A stretch of 64,000 nt of DNA from Rhizobiales bacterium 2SD (GTDB lineage Bacteria > Pseudomonadota > Alphaproteobacteria > Rhizobiales > Beijerinckiaceae): contig SCMY01000005.1 of the NCBI GenBank assembly GCA_005502805.1, forward strand, positions 124,001-188,000, written 5' to 3'. Each line of letters opens with the position of its first letter. Within the stretch, counting starts at the first letter, position 1. The position numbers and the translations under genes are program-made. The notes beneath the pieces are model-generated. The model had not been told where the DNA came from, made no database searches, and saw only the letters and a program-made list of their open reading frames with translations. Positions 53,867-61,431 of the stretch are shown piece by piece.

Positions 53867-55273
53867 ATGCTGATCCTGCTCGGAACCTTCCTCGGCCTGA
53901 TGGTGCTCGGCGTTCCCGTCGCCATTTCGATGGCAGTCGCCTCGCTCGCCTTCATCCTCGCTTCCGGAACCGTGCCAGACGTGATCCTGGCCCAGCGCAT
54001 GATCGCCGGCGTCGAGAGCTTCCCGCTGCTGGCGGTGCCGTTCTTCATCCTCGCCGGCAATCTGATGAACATCGCCGGTGTCACCGGCCGCATCTATTCC
54101 TTCGCCGTCGCACTCGTCGGCTGGATGCGCGGCGGCCTCGCCCAGGTCAACATCATCGGCTCGGTGATCTTCTCCGGCATGTCCGGTACCGCGATCGCCG
54201 ACGCCGCCGGCATCGGCACGATCGAGATCAAGGCGATGAAGGACCATGGCTACTCTACCGAGGTCGCGGTCGGCGTCACCGCCGCCTCGGCGACGCTCGG
54301 GCCGATCATCCCGCCGTCCCTGCCTTTTGTCATCTACGGCATGATGGCGAACACCTCGATCGGCGCGCTCTTCCTCGGCGGCGTCATCCCCGGCGTGATC
54401 ATGACCCTGTTCATGATGGCGACGGTCGCGATCTTCGCCCGCATCTACAAATGGGGCTCGGACACCAAGTTCTCGCTGCGCGAGCTCGGCTCGGCCGGCA
54501 TCGAGGTGCTGGTCGTGATGGGCTTCCCGGTGCTGGCCTATGGCCTCGTCTTCGCCGGGCTCGACCCCAACCTCGCCATCGGCATCGCGCTCGCCGTGCT
54601 CCTGGCCATGGACTATTATTTCGACTTCTCGGCGGTGATGGCGCTGATGACGCCGGTCATCCTGATCGGCGGCATGACCATGGGCTGGTTCACGCCGACC
54701 GAGGCCGCCGCAGCAGCGGTGATCTGGTCGCTCTTCCTCGGCCTCGTGCGCTACCGCTCGATGACCATGCGCAGCCTGACCAAGGCGACCTTCGACACGA
54801 TCGAGACCACCGCCTCGGTGCTGTTCATCGTCACAGCCGCCTCGATCTTCGCCTGGCTGCTGACAGTGTCGCAGACGGCTCAGCTGCTCTCCGACCTGAT
54901 CCTCGGCTTCACCCAGAACAAATGGGTGTTCCTGATCCTGGTCAACCTGCTGCTGCTATTCATCGGCTGCTTCCTCGACACCATCGCGGCGATCACCATC
55001 GTGGTGCCGATCCTCTTGCCGATCGCGCTCAAGCTCGGTGTCGATCCGATCCATTTCGGCCTGATCCTGACGCTGAACCTGATGATCGGCCTGCTTCACC
55101 CGCCGCTCGGCATGGTGCTGTTCGTGCTATCGCGCGTCGCCAAGCTCTCGGTCGAGCGCACCACCATGGCGATCCTGCCCTGGCTGGTGCCGCTCTTTGC
55201 GGCGCTGTTCGCGATCACCTTCATTCCCGAGCTGACGCTCTGGTTGCCGCGCACCATGGGCATGATCCGATAG
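53867..55273 (+). CDS. TRAP transporter large permease DctM
   Basis: 468 residues with about 12 TM helices. Family stretches are FSGMSGTAIADAAGIGTIEI near residue 105, GPIIPPSLPFVIYGMMA near 145, and LNLMIGLLHPPLGMVLFVLS near 403. It carries substrate across the inner membrane with sodium, fed by DctP. A terminator hairpin follows directly. Confidence 0.94.
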   Translation: MLILLGTFLGLMVLGVPVAISMAVASLAFILASGTVPDVILAQRMIAGVESFPLLAVPFFILAGNLMNIAGVTGRIYSFAVALVGWMRGGLAQVNIIGSVIFSGMSGTAIADAAGIGTIEIKAMKDHGYSTEVAVGVTAASATLGPIIPPSLPFVIYGMMANTSIGALFLGGVIPGVIMTLFMMATVAIFARIYKWGSDTKFSLRELGSAGIEVLVVMGFPVLAYGLVFAGLDPNLAIGIALAVLLAMDYYFDFSAVMALMTPVILIGGMTMGWFTPTEAAAAAVIWSLFLGLVRYRSMTMRSLTKATFDTIETTASVLFIVTAASIFAWLLTVSQTAQLLSDLILGFTQNKWVFLILVNLLLLFIGCFLDTIAAITIVVPILLPIALKLGVDPIHFGLILTLNLMIGLLHPPLGMVLFVLSRVAKLSVERTTMAILPWLVPLFAALFAITFIPELTLWLPRTMGMIR

Positions 55274-55278
55274 GCGAC

Positions 55279-55320
55279 GGGGCGACAGGCTGGCGAAAAC
55301 GGCCAGTCGCCCCCATTTTT
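55279..55320 (+). terminator. Rho-independent terminator after dctM
   Basis: Outer stem GGGGCGA/TCGCCCC (55279-55285 with 55307-55313) and inner stem CTGGC/GCCAG with a small bulge, followed by CCATTTTT. It is positioned 6 bases after the dctM stop codon. Confidence 0.78.
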
Positions 55321-55444
55321 CCTGTCAGGAGGCTGACAGCTGCATGCGGCGGGCGTGGATCAGCTTTGCGCCGAACCCACTGTTACGCTGCCGCAGGTGA
55401 TCGCCATCTTTGTTGGCGAAGGGGCACTGCCGTGAGGTGGCGCC

Positions 55445-56668
55445 ATGCGCAGTCTGATTATGAATATGTTGTCCCGGCTCATTTGCGAGCCGCGTGTTGA
55501 TGTCGTGTTCGCCGATGGAACGCTCCATTCGGCCGGGCGAGGGTCGGCGCCTGCGATCAAGTTGCGAATTGCCGACCGCGAGACTGAATTCAAATTGGCG
55601 CTCGATCCGGAGCTGGCTCTGGGCGAGGCGGTGATGGACGGTCGTGTCATCGTCGAGCGCGGTACGATCTACCAGTTGCTCGACACCCTGGTGCGAGGCC
55701 TGTCGCGGCAGCCGCCTTCGGCCTGGGCGGGAGGGCTGAGCCGGTTGCGCACGGCCGTGCGGCGGCTGAAGCAGCACAACACCCCGGCCTGGGCGAAGAG
55801 CAACGTCCATCACCATTATGACCTGAAGAGCGAGTTCTTCCGGCTCTTCCTCGATGCCGACCAGCAGTACTCCTGTGCCTTCTTCGAGCATCCCGGCGCG
55901 ACGCTGGAAGAAGCACAGGCCGCCAAGAAGCGCCGCATCGCGGCGAAACTGGCGCTCAAGCCCGGCCAGCGCGTGCTCGACATCGGCTCCGGCTGGGGCG
56001 GGCTCGGCCTCTCGATCGCGAAGGAAACCGGGGCGAAGGTCACCGGCATCACTCTCTCCGAGGAACAGCTCGCTGCGTCCAGCAAGCGGGCCGAGGAATC
56101 GGGGCTGCCGGTCGAATTCCGCCTGCAGGACTACCGGGCGGTGCCCGAGCGCTTCGACCGGATCGTCTCGGTCGGCATGTTCGAGCATGTCGGTGTCGGC
56201 TATTACCGCGACTACTTCCGCAAGGTCCGCGAATTGCTCGAGGATGACGGCGTCGCGCTGATCCACACGATCGGCCGCAGCACGCCGCCCGGCGCGACCA
56301 ATCCCTTCATCGCCAAATACATCTTCCCCGGCGGCTATATCCCGGCGCTGTCGGAGGTTACCGCGGCGGTGGAGAAGGAAGGGTTGATCGTCACCGATGT
56401 CGAGGTGCTGCGCCTGCATTATGCCGAGACGCTGAAGGCCTGGCGCGAGCGCTTCCTCGCCCATCGCCAGGAGGCGGTCGCGATGTATGACGAGCGCTTC
56501 GCGCGGATGTGGGAATTCTATCTCGCCGCATCGGAAGCGAGCTTCCGTCATGACGGCCTCGTCGTCTTCCAGCTCCAACTGGCGAAGCGGCTCGGCACGC
56601 TGCCGATGACGCGGGATTATATGAGCGAGAAGGGCAGGGTTGCCGAGGCGGTCGACCGGGCGGCCTGA
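55445..56668 (+). CDS. cyclopropane-fatty-acyl-phospholipid synthase family methyltransferase
   Basis: 407 residues. The N-terminal lipid-binding domain (about 1-110) is followed by a SAM domain with VLDIGSGWGGLGLSIAKETG near residue 178 and the CFA signature SNVHHHYDLKSEFFRLFLDA near 118. The catalytic region VSVGMFEHVGVGYYRDYFRK and HTIGRSTPPGATNPFIAKYI are present. It adds a methylene or methyl group to unsaturated acyl chains of membrane phospholipids. No neighbour obviously belongs with it. The start could also be ATG 55460. Confidence 0.93.
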   Translation: MRSLIMNMLSRLICEPRVDVVFADGTLHSAGRGSAPAIKLRIADRETEFKLALDPELALGEAVMDGRVIVERGTIYQLLDTLVRGLSRQPPSAWAGGLSRLRTAVRRLKQHNTPAWAKSNVHHHYDLKSEFFRLFLDADQQYSCAFFEHPGATLEEAQAAKKRRIAAKLALKPGQRVLDIGSGWGGLGLSIAKETGAKVTGITLSEEQLAASSKRAEESGLPVEFRLQDYRAVPERFDRIVSVGMFEHVGVGYYRDYFRKVRELLEDDGVALIHTIGRSTPPGATNPFIAKYIFPGGYIPALSEVTAAVEKEGLIVTDVEVLRLHYAETLKAWRERFLAHRQEAVAMYDERFARMWEFYLAASEASFRHDGLVVFQLQLAKRLGTLPMTRDYMSEKGRVAEAVDRAA

Positions 56669-56739
56669 CTGCGCGATTGAGCTGCTGCAATGCCCCCGCT
56701 AGGCTCCGGCCCGGCGGGGAGCATTAGCGGAGGTCGATC

Positions 56740-58242
56740 GTGCGATCATCGATGATTGCGCTCGCGGTGGCAGTGCAGATGTCTGCTCTTCCCGCCGTTG
56801 CCCAGGAGCGCCAGCCGCGCGACGAGTTCTTCTGGCTCGGCGAGATCAACAAGGCCACCGCCGTGATCAACACGGATGAGGGTCTGCTCGACAAGGCGCT
56901 GGCCCCGCGCATCGCCGTCGGTCTGTCCAAGGTTCTGGGCGATGGCGCCAAGCCGGGAGCCAAGCGGCCTTCGACCGTGATCAGCTTCGAGCCGCTGCTA
57001 ATCGCGGCCGGCGGGCAGGAGGTGACGCTGCTGCATGCCGGCCGCTCGAGCCAGGACATGCACGCCACCTACCGCGCCGCGATCCTGCGCGACGACATGC
57101 TGGCGCTGGCCGACCAGCTCAACCGCACCACGGCGACACTGGTCGCTCTGGCGGAAAAGCATGCGGCGACCATCGTGCCGAACTACACCAATGGCGTCGC
57201 CGCCCAGCCGAACAGCCTCGGCCACGCCCTGCTCGGTCATGCCGCCGGCCTCGAGCGCGACGCGCAGCGCATCCGCGAGGCCTATGCCCGGATCGACCGC
57301 TCGGCGATGGGCACGACCGTGCTCAACGGCACGAGCTGGCCGCTCAACCGCAAGCGCATGGCCGATTATCTCGGCTTCGCCGCGATCGTCGACAATGCCT
57401 ATGACGCTGGCCAGATCTCCTCGTCCGAGCATCCGGTCGAGGCCGGCGCGATCATCACCAGCGTCGCGCTGCATGCCGGAGCCTTCGTCGAGGACGTCAT
57501 GGCGCAATACGCCTTCGCGCGGCCCTGGATGCTGCTGCAGGAAGGCGACGGCAATACCTATGTCTCCAGCGCCATGCCGCAGAAGCGCAATCCCGGCCTG
57601 CTCAACACCACGCGCCAGCAGGCCTCGACCGCGCTCTCGCTGGCGATGGGAGCGGCGATCCAGGCGCACAACATCACCCCAGGCATGAGCGATCCGAAGG
57701 ACGTCAAACCCAACAGCACGATGGTGAAGAGCGCGGTCACCGTGCTCGCCAACTGGGATCGCATCCTGAAGGGGCTGGTGATCAGCCCCGAGAGGGCGCT
57801 GGAGGAGCTGAACAGCGACTGGACCGCGTCGCAGGAGCTCGCCGACCTCTTGATGCGGAAGTACAAGCTGCCCTTCCGCGTCGGCCATCATTTCGCCTCC
57901 GATATCGTGACCCACGCCAAGGATCACGACATTAAGCCACTCGATTTTCCCTATGCCGAGGCGAAGCGGATTTATGCCGCGGCGGTCAAGGGCACGGAGT
58001 ATCCGGCCGAGCTGCCGATCAGCGAGGCGGAGTTCCGCGCGGCGCTCGATCCCGTCGCGATCGTGCGCAGCCGCGCGACCGTCGGCGGGCCGCAGCCGGT
58101 CGAGATGGAGCGGATGCTAGCCGGGGCCAAAGGCCGGATCGCGGAGCAGGGCGCCTGGATCAAGGAGCGGCGCGAGAAGATCGCGGCCTCACTCGCCCGG
58201 CTCGACAAGGATTTCGAAGCGCTGCAGGCGAAGGCGCAATAG
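56740..58242 (+). CDS. exported lyase of the argininosuccinate lyase / fumarase superfamily
   Basis: 500 residues. The start is GTG 56740, 6 bases after GGAGG. The N-terminus RSSMIALAVAVQMSALPAVA has the shape of a Sec signal peptide with AVA cleavage before QERQPRDEF. The superfamily signature loop is SSAMPQKRNPG (residues 276-286). Region 1 reads AGRSSQDMHATYRAA where argininosuccinate lyases have RSRNDQ, and region 2 lacks the usual THLQ-AQP but keeps AAQP. So it is an elimination-type lyase whose substrate differs from argininosuccinate. The predicted periplasmic location is unusual for this superfamily. Confidence 0.8.
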   Translation: MRSSMIALAVAVQMSALPAVAQERQPRDEFFWLGEINKATAVINTDEGLLDKALAPRIAVGLSKVLGDGAKPGAKRPSTVISFEPLLIAAGGQEVTLLHAGRSSQDMHATYRAAILRDDMLALADQLNRTTATLVALAEKHAATIVPNYTNGVAAQPNSLGHALLGHAAGLERDAQRIREAYARIDRSAMGTTVLNGTSWPLNRKRMADYLGFAAIVDNAYDAGQISSSEHPVEAGAIITSVALHAGAFVEDVMAQYAFARPWMLLQEGDGNTYVSSAMPQKRNPGLLNTTRQQASTALSLAMGAAIQAHNITPGMSDPKDVKPNSTMVKSAVTVLANWDRILKGLVISPERALEELNSDWTASQELADLLMRKYKLPFRVGHHFASDIVTHAKDHDIKPLDFPYAEAKRIYAAAVKGTEYPAELPISEAEFRAALDPVAIVRSRATVGGPQPVEMERMLAGAKGRIAEQGAWIKERREKIAASLARLDKDFEALQAKAQ

Positions 58243-58269
58243 CTGGGTTGGCCCGCAGGCGCTCCGCTC

Positions 58270-59409
58270 TCAGGCCGGCGCCGGCCCGACATAGCGGGCG
58301 CGCGGGCGGATCAATCGGCCGGTCTCGTTCTGCTCCAGCGCATGGGCGAGCCAGCCGGTGCAGCGCGCCGCCGCGAAGATCTGGAATGGGGCGGTGTCCG
58401 GCAAGGCGAGCTTCGCCGCCAGCGCCGACAGGGCGAAGTCGATGTTCGGCTCCTCGCCCGTCAAGGTCGCGATGGCGACTTGCGCCTGCGCATAGGCTGG
58501 AGGCGGCTCGAACGCCGCGAGCAAAGCGCGCGCCCGCGGGTCGCCATCGGGATAGAGCGGATGGCCGAAGCCCGGCAGCTTGGCTCCGGCTTCCAGCCTC
58601 GCCGTGAGCGCGGTCTCCAGCCCGTCGCGCGCGATCTCCCGCATCAGCGCCAGCACGCGCGGCGCGACGCCGCCATGCAAGGGGCCGGACAGCGCGGCGA
58701 GCCCGGCCAAGGCGCAGGCGGCGAGCGAGGCGCCGGTCGAGGCGGTGACGCGCGCGGCGAAGGTCGAGGCGTTGAGCTCATGGTCGGCGAGCAGCACCAG
58801 CGCCCGCCGGATCGGCTCGGACCCTTCAGCCTCGCAGCCCCAGGCCCGCGCCAGCCGGGCATGGATCGGCCCTTCGCCCGGCCCGCCGGCGATGGCGTCG
58901 ACCAGCGTGTCCAGCACCGCGGCGGCTTCCAGATAGAGCGCCTTCTTGGAACGCCCCGCCATCGGCCGGTCGATGGCGGTCCGCGCCGCGATCACCGCGA
59001 AGATGCGCGCCAGCGGCTCCCCCGGCGGCACGATCGTCGCCAGCGGCGGGAAGCGCTGCGTGCCGCAATCCCAGAGCAGGCGGGCGACGTCCTCCAGCTT
59101 GGCGCCCTCGGCGAGACGCGCCGCGTCCTGGCCGCGATACCAGAGGCCGCCGCGCTCGATCGTGGTGATGGCGGAGGCGAGCACCGGCTCGCCATAGGCG
59201 ATCGCGTCCTCGGCGATCGCCGCCGGGCGCCGGCCGCGCGCCTTGCGATGCTCCAGCCGGGCGACGTCCTCGGCCCGGTAGAGGCTGCGGCGCGAATCGC
59301 CTTCATCGCCGCGTGCCTCGATCAGCCCACGGCTGACATAGGCATAGAGCGTCTGCGGCTTCAGCCCGAGCCGGGCCATCGCCTCCTGTGCCGTCAGCCA
59401 GTCCTGCAT
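58270..59409 (-). CDS. citrate synthase-family protein with N-terminal HTH domain
   Basis: 379 residues from ATG 59409 (ribosome site GGAGGAGCG). Residues 1-60 form a MerR/excisionase-like winged HTH (WLTAQEAMARLGLKPQTLYA, then SRRSLYRAEDVARLEHRKA). The rest is citrate-synthase fold with the catalytic set DHELNASTFAARV, PGFGHPLYPDGDPRARALL and EEPNIDFALSALAAKL, so both histidines and the aspartate are present. It may be an enzyme, a regulator or both. It is divergent from a second citrate synthase homologue across an AT-rich spacer. Confidence 0.85.
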   Translation of the reverse strand: MQDWLTAQEAMARLGLKPQTLYAYVSRGLIEARGDEGDSRRSLYRAEDVARLEHRKARGRRPAAIAEDAIAYGEPVLASAITTIERGGLWYRGQDAARLAEGAKLEDVARLLWDCGTQRFPPLATIVPPGEPLARIFAVIAARTAIDRPMAGRSKKALYLEAAAVLDTLVDAIAGGPGEGPIHARLARAWGCEAEGSEPIRRALVLLADHELNASTFAARVTASTGASLAACALAGLAALSGPLHGGVAPRVLALMREIARDGLETALTARLEAGAKLPGFGHPLYPDGDPRARALLAAFEPPPAYAQAQVAIATLTGEEPNIDFALSALAAKLALPDTAPFQIFAAARCTGWLAHALEQNETGRLIRPRARYVGPAPA

Positions 59410-59506
59410 CGCTCCTCCGCTGGATATATTGATTATATTGTTCAAGATTGATTGTTGCAACGCACAAGCCGATTTTCGGGATGACTGCTTTTGAGGAGTT
59501 CATGTC
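59410..59506. promoter_or_regulatory. AT-rich divergent control region with direct repeats
   Basis: 97-base spacer between two divergent citrate synthase-family genes. It is much more AT-rich than the flanking genes. ATTGATT occurs twice (59428-59434 and 59447-59453), 19 bases apart, in similar surroundings. These are candidate binding sites for the HTH domain of the neighbouring protein and probably overlap both promoters. Confidence 0.5.
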
Positions 59507-60583
59507 ATGTCCGATGGTCTCGATGACGTCGTCGCCGCCCATACCGTGCTCTCGGAGGTCGACGGCGCTGCCGGCCGCCTGGTGATCCGCGGCCATAGCC
59601 TCGCCGAGCTCGCCGGCCGCACCAGCTTCGAGGAGATGGCGGTGTTGATGTTCGACGGCTTGCTGCCCGGCCTGCCGCAGGGCCGTGAGTTCTTGGCAGC
59701 GCTTGGCAAGGCCCGCGCCGATCTCTTCGGCATCGTCGAGCGCACCGCGCTCTCAGACGATCTCGGGCCGGTCGAGGCCATTCGCGCTTGGACCGCGCAG
59801 ATCGCCGATGGCGAGGGGCCCGAGACGGCGCTCAAGCTGCTCGCCGCGCCTGCTGTCTTCACCGCCGCTGCGGTGCGCAAGCGGCGCGGGCTTGCGCTGA
59901 TCGCGCCCGATCCGGCGCTGTCGCAGGCCGCCGACACGCTGCGCATGCTGCGCGGCGAAGCGCCGACGGCAGCGCAGGCTGCGGCCCTCGACAGCTACCT
60001 CGTCACTGTCGCCGATCACGGCCTCAACGCCTCGACCTTCGCGGCGCGCGTCGTCGCCTCGACCCGGGCCGGGCTGGTCTCGGCCGTGCTCGCCGGGATC
60101 AGCGCGCTGAAGGGCCCGCTGCATGGCGGGGCGCCGGGGCCGGTGATCGAGATGCTCGATGCGATCGGCGAGCCGGCCAACGCCCGCGCCTGGCTGGAGG
60201 ATGCGCTGGATCGCGGCGAGCGGCTGATGGGCTTCGGCCACCGCATTTATCGTGTCCGCGATCCGCGGGCCGATGCGCTGAAGCAGGCGATCGCCAGGCT
60301 CGGCGCTGATGCCGGGCGCCTGCGCCATGCCGAGGCGGTCGAGCAGGCGGCGCTCGCCATCCTGCGCGAGCGCAAGCCGGGCCGCTCGCTCGAGACCAAT
60401 GTCGAGTTCTACACGGCGCTGCTGCTGGAGGCGCTCGGCTTCCCGCCGGAGGCCTTCACCTGCGTCTTCGCGCTCGGCCGCACCACCGGCTGGCTCGCCC
60501 ATGCCCGCGAGCAGATCGAGACCGGCCGCCTGATCCGGCCGCAATCGGTCTATGTCGGCCCGCAGCCGCGGCAGGCGGCTTGA
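59507..60583 (+). CDS. citrate synthase-family protein with Glu in place of the catalytic Asp
   Basis: 358 residues. Citrate-synthase motifs are DHGLNASTFAARVVAST (His171), LKGPLHGGAPGPV, and MGFGHRIYRVRDPRA (His245). The third catalytic residue, Asp in NVDF of typical enzymes, is Glu300 in LETNVEFYTALLLEAL. It is shorter than TCA-cycle citrate synthases (~430 residues) and like the 2-methylcitrate type in size. ATG 59507 follows GAGGAG. It is paralogous to the divergent HTH-citrate synthase. Confidence 0.88.
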   Translation: MSDGLDDVVAAHTVLSEVDGAAGRLVIRGHSLAELAGRTSFEEMAVLMFDGLLPGLPQGREFLAALGKARADLFGIVERTALSDDLGPVEAIRAWTAQIADGEGPETALKLLAAPAVFTAAAVRKRRGLALIAPDPALSQAADTLRMLRGEAPTAAQAAALDSYLVTVADHGLNASTFAARVVASTRAGLVSAVLAGISALKGPLHGGAPGPVIEMLDAIGEPANARAWLEDALDRGERLMGFGHRIYRVRDPRADALKQAIARLGADAGRLRHAEAVEQAALAILRERKPGRSLETNVEFYTALLLEALGFPPEAFTCVFALGRTTGWLAHAREQIETGRLIRPQSVYVGPQPRQAA

Positions 60584-60590
60584 AAGGACT

Positions 60591-60698
60591 CGTCATGCTC
60601 GGGCTTGGCCCGAGCATCTCAAGCCGGAGGAGGCGCCGACCAGCGCCTTCTCGTCATGAGGTTCTCGGGTCTGCGCTTCGCTTCGCCCGAGAATGACG
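60591..60698. repeat. CGTCAT/ATGACG inverted-repeat element, copy 8
   Basis: Between the convergent citrate synthase homologue and hutD. It begins CGTCATGCTCGGGCTTGG and ends CGCCCGAGAATGACG, nearly identical to copy 3 through the whole unit, including the middle AAGCCGGAGGAGGCGC. Confidence 0.88.
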
Positions 60699-60704
60699 CC
60701 TGAG

Positions 60705-61268
60705 TTACCGCTCGGACGTCAGCCAGACCGCGTAGAGTTCCGCCTCACCGCCGCTAACCATCAACTCGACATGTCCCGGCGCATCGAGGATCGCGCTGTC
60801 GCCGGCGGGAAGCGTCGCGCCATTCACCTGCCAATCGCCCTTGCGGGCGACCAGCACCAGCAGGCCCTTGTCCGCGCTGAGTGAGCCTGCGCCCGACAAA
60901 CGTTCGACCCGGTGCCGCCAGCGGCCGCGCCGGGACATCACGTTGAGATCGTCGATCGGCCCGTCGACCAGCAGCCCGTCGACCGTCCGGTCGGCGGCGA
61001 AGGGATAGGGCGCGCTGCCGCGATCGAGCCTGATGCGCTCGCCGTCGCCGAAGGCCAGGGTGATGCCGGAGCCGGTCAGCACCGACAGCGTCCGGTCGAT
61101 GCCGGGGAAGGACGAGAACGGGCCGTCCTGCCCGACATGGGCCATGCTGATGCGCCAGTCGAAATCATTCAGCGAGGCGCCCTCCGGCGCCACCGCGATC
61201 TCGGTGGTCGTGCCGCCGCCGTTCTTCCACGGCATGATCAGGCAGTCGGCGGCGCGGATGATGCGCAT
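60705..61268 (-). CDS. hutD: HutD-family protein
   Basis: 187-residue cupin-like protein. Family features are MPWKNGGGTTTEIAVAPEGA near residue 12, then FDWRISMAHVGQDGPFSSFP and the ERIRLDRGSAPYPFAAD stretch. HutD is thought to limit histidine breakdown, possibly by binding urocanate or formylglutamate intermediates. ATG 61268 follows AAGGA at 7 bases. It lies downstream of hutU on the same strand beyond repeat copy 9. Confidence 0.9.
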   Translation of the reverse strand: MRIIRAADCLIMPWKNGGGTTTEIAVAPEGASLNDFDWRISMAHVGQDGPFSSFPGIDRTLSVLTGSGITLAFGDGERIRLDRGSAPYPFAADRTVDGLLVDGPIDDLNVMSRRGRWRHRVERLSGAGSLSADKGLLVLVARKGDWQVNGATLPAGDSAILDAPGHVELMVSGGEAELYAVWLTSER

Positions 61269-61300
61269 GGAACAGTCCTTCGTATTCAAGCGGCTCTCCT

Positions 61301-61424
61301 TGTCATTCCGGGGCGCCCGAAGGGCGAACCCGGAACCCACGGCTGGGTGCAACGTCGCGATGGGACAAGGCTCACCCAGTCGTGGGTTCCGGGATCTCCG
61401 CTTGCGCGGAGCCCCGGAATGACA
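61301..61424. repeat. CGTCAT/ATGACG-type inverted-repeat element, copy 9
   Basis: Begins TGTCATTCCGGGG and ends CCCCGGAATGACA, with inner arms GGAACCCACG and CGTGGGTTCC. It lies between hutU and hutD in the same transcription direction. Confidence 0.85.
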
Positions 61425-61431
61425 TGTGGGC

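Noticed and set aside
53212-55500. 762-residue plus-strand frame overlapping dctQ and dctM in another phase
   Set aside because: The dctQ and dctM frames have proper starts, membrane helices and motifs; this frame is Arg-rich noise.
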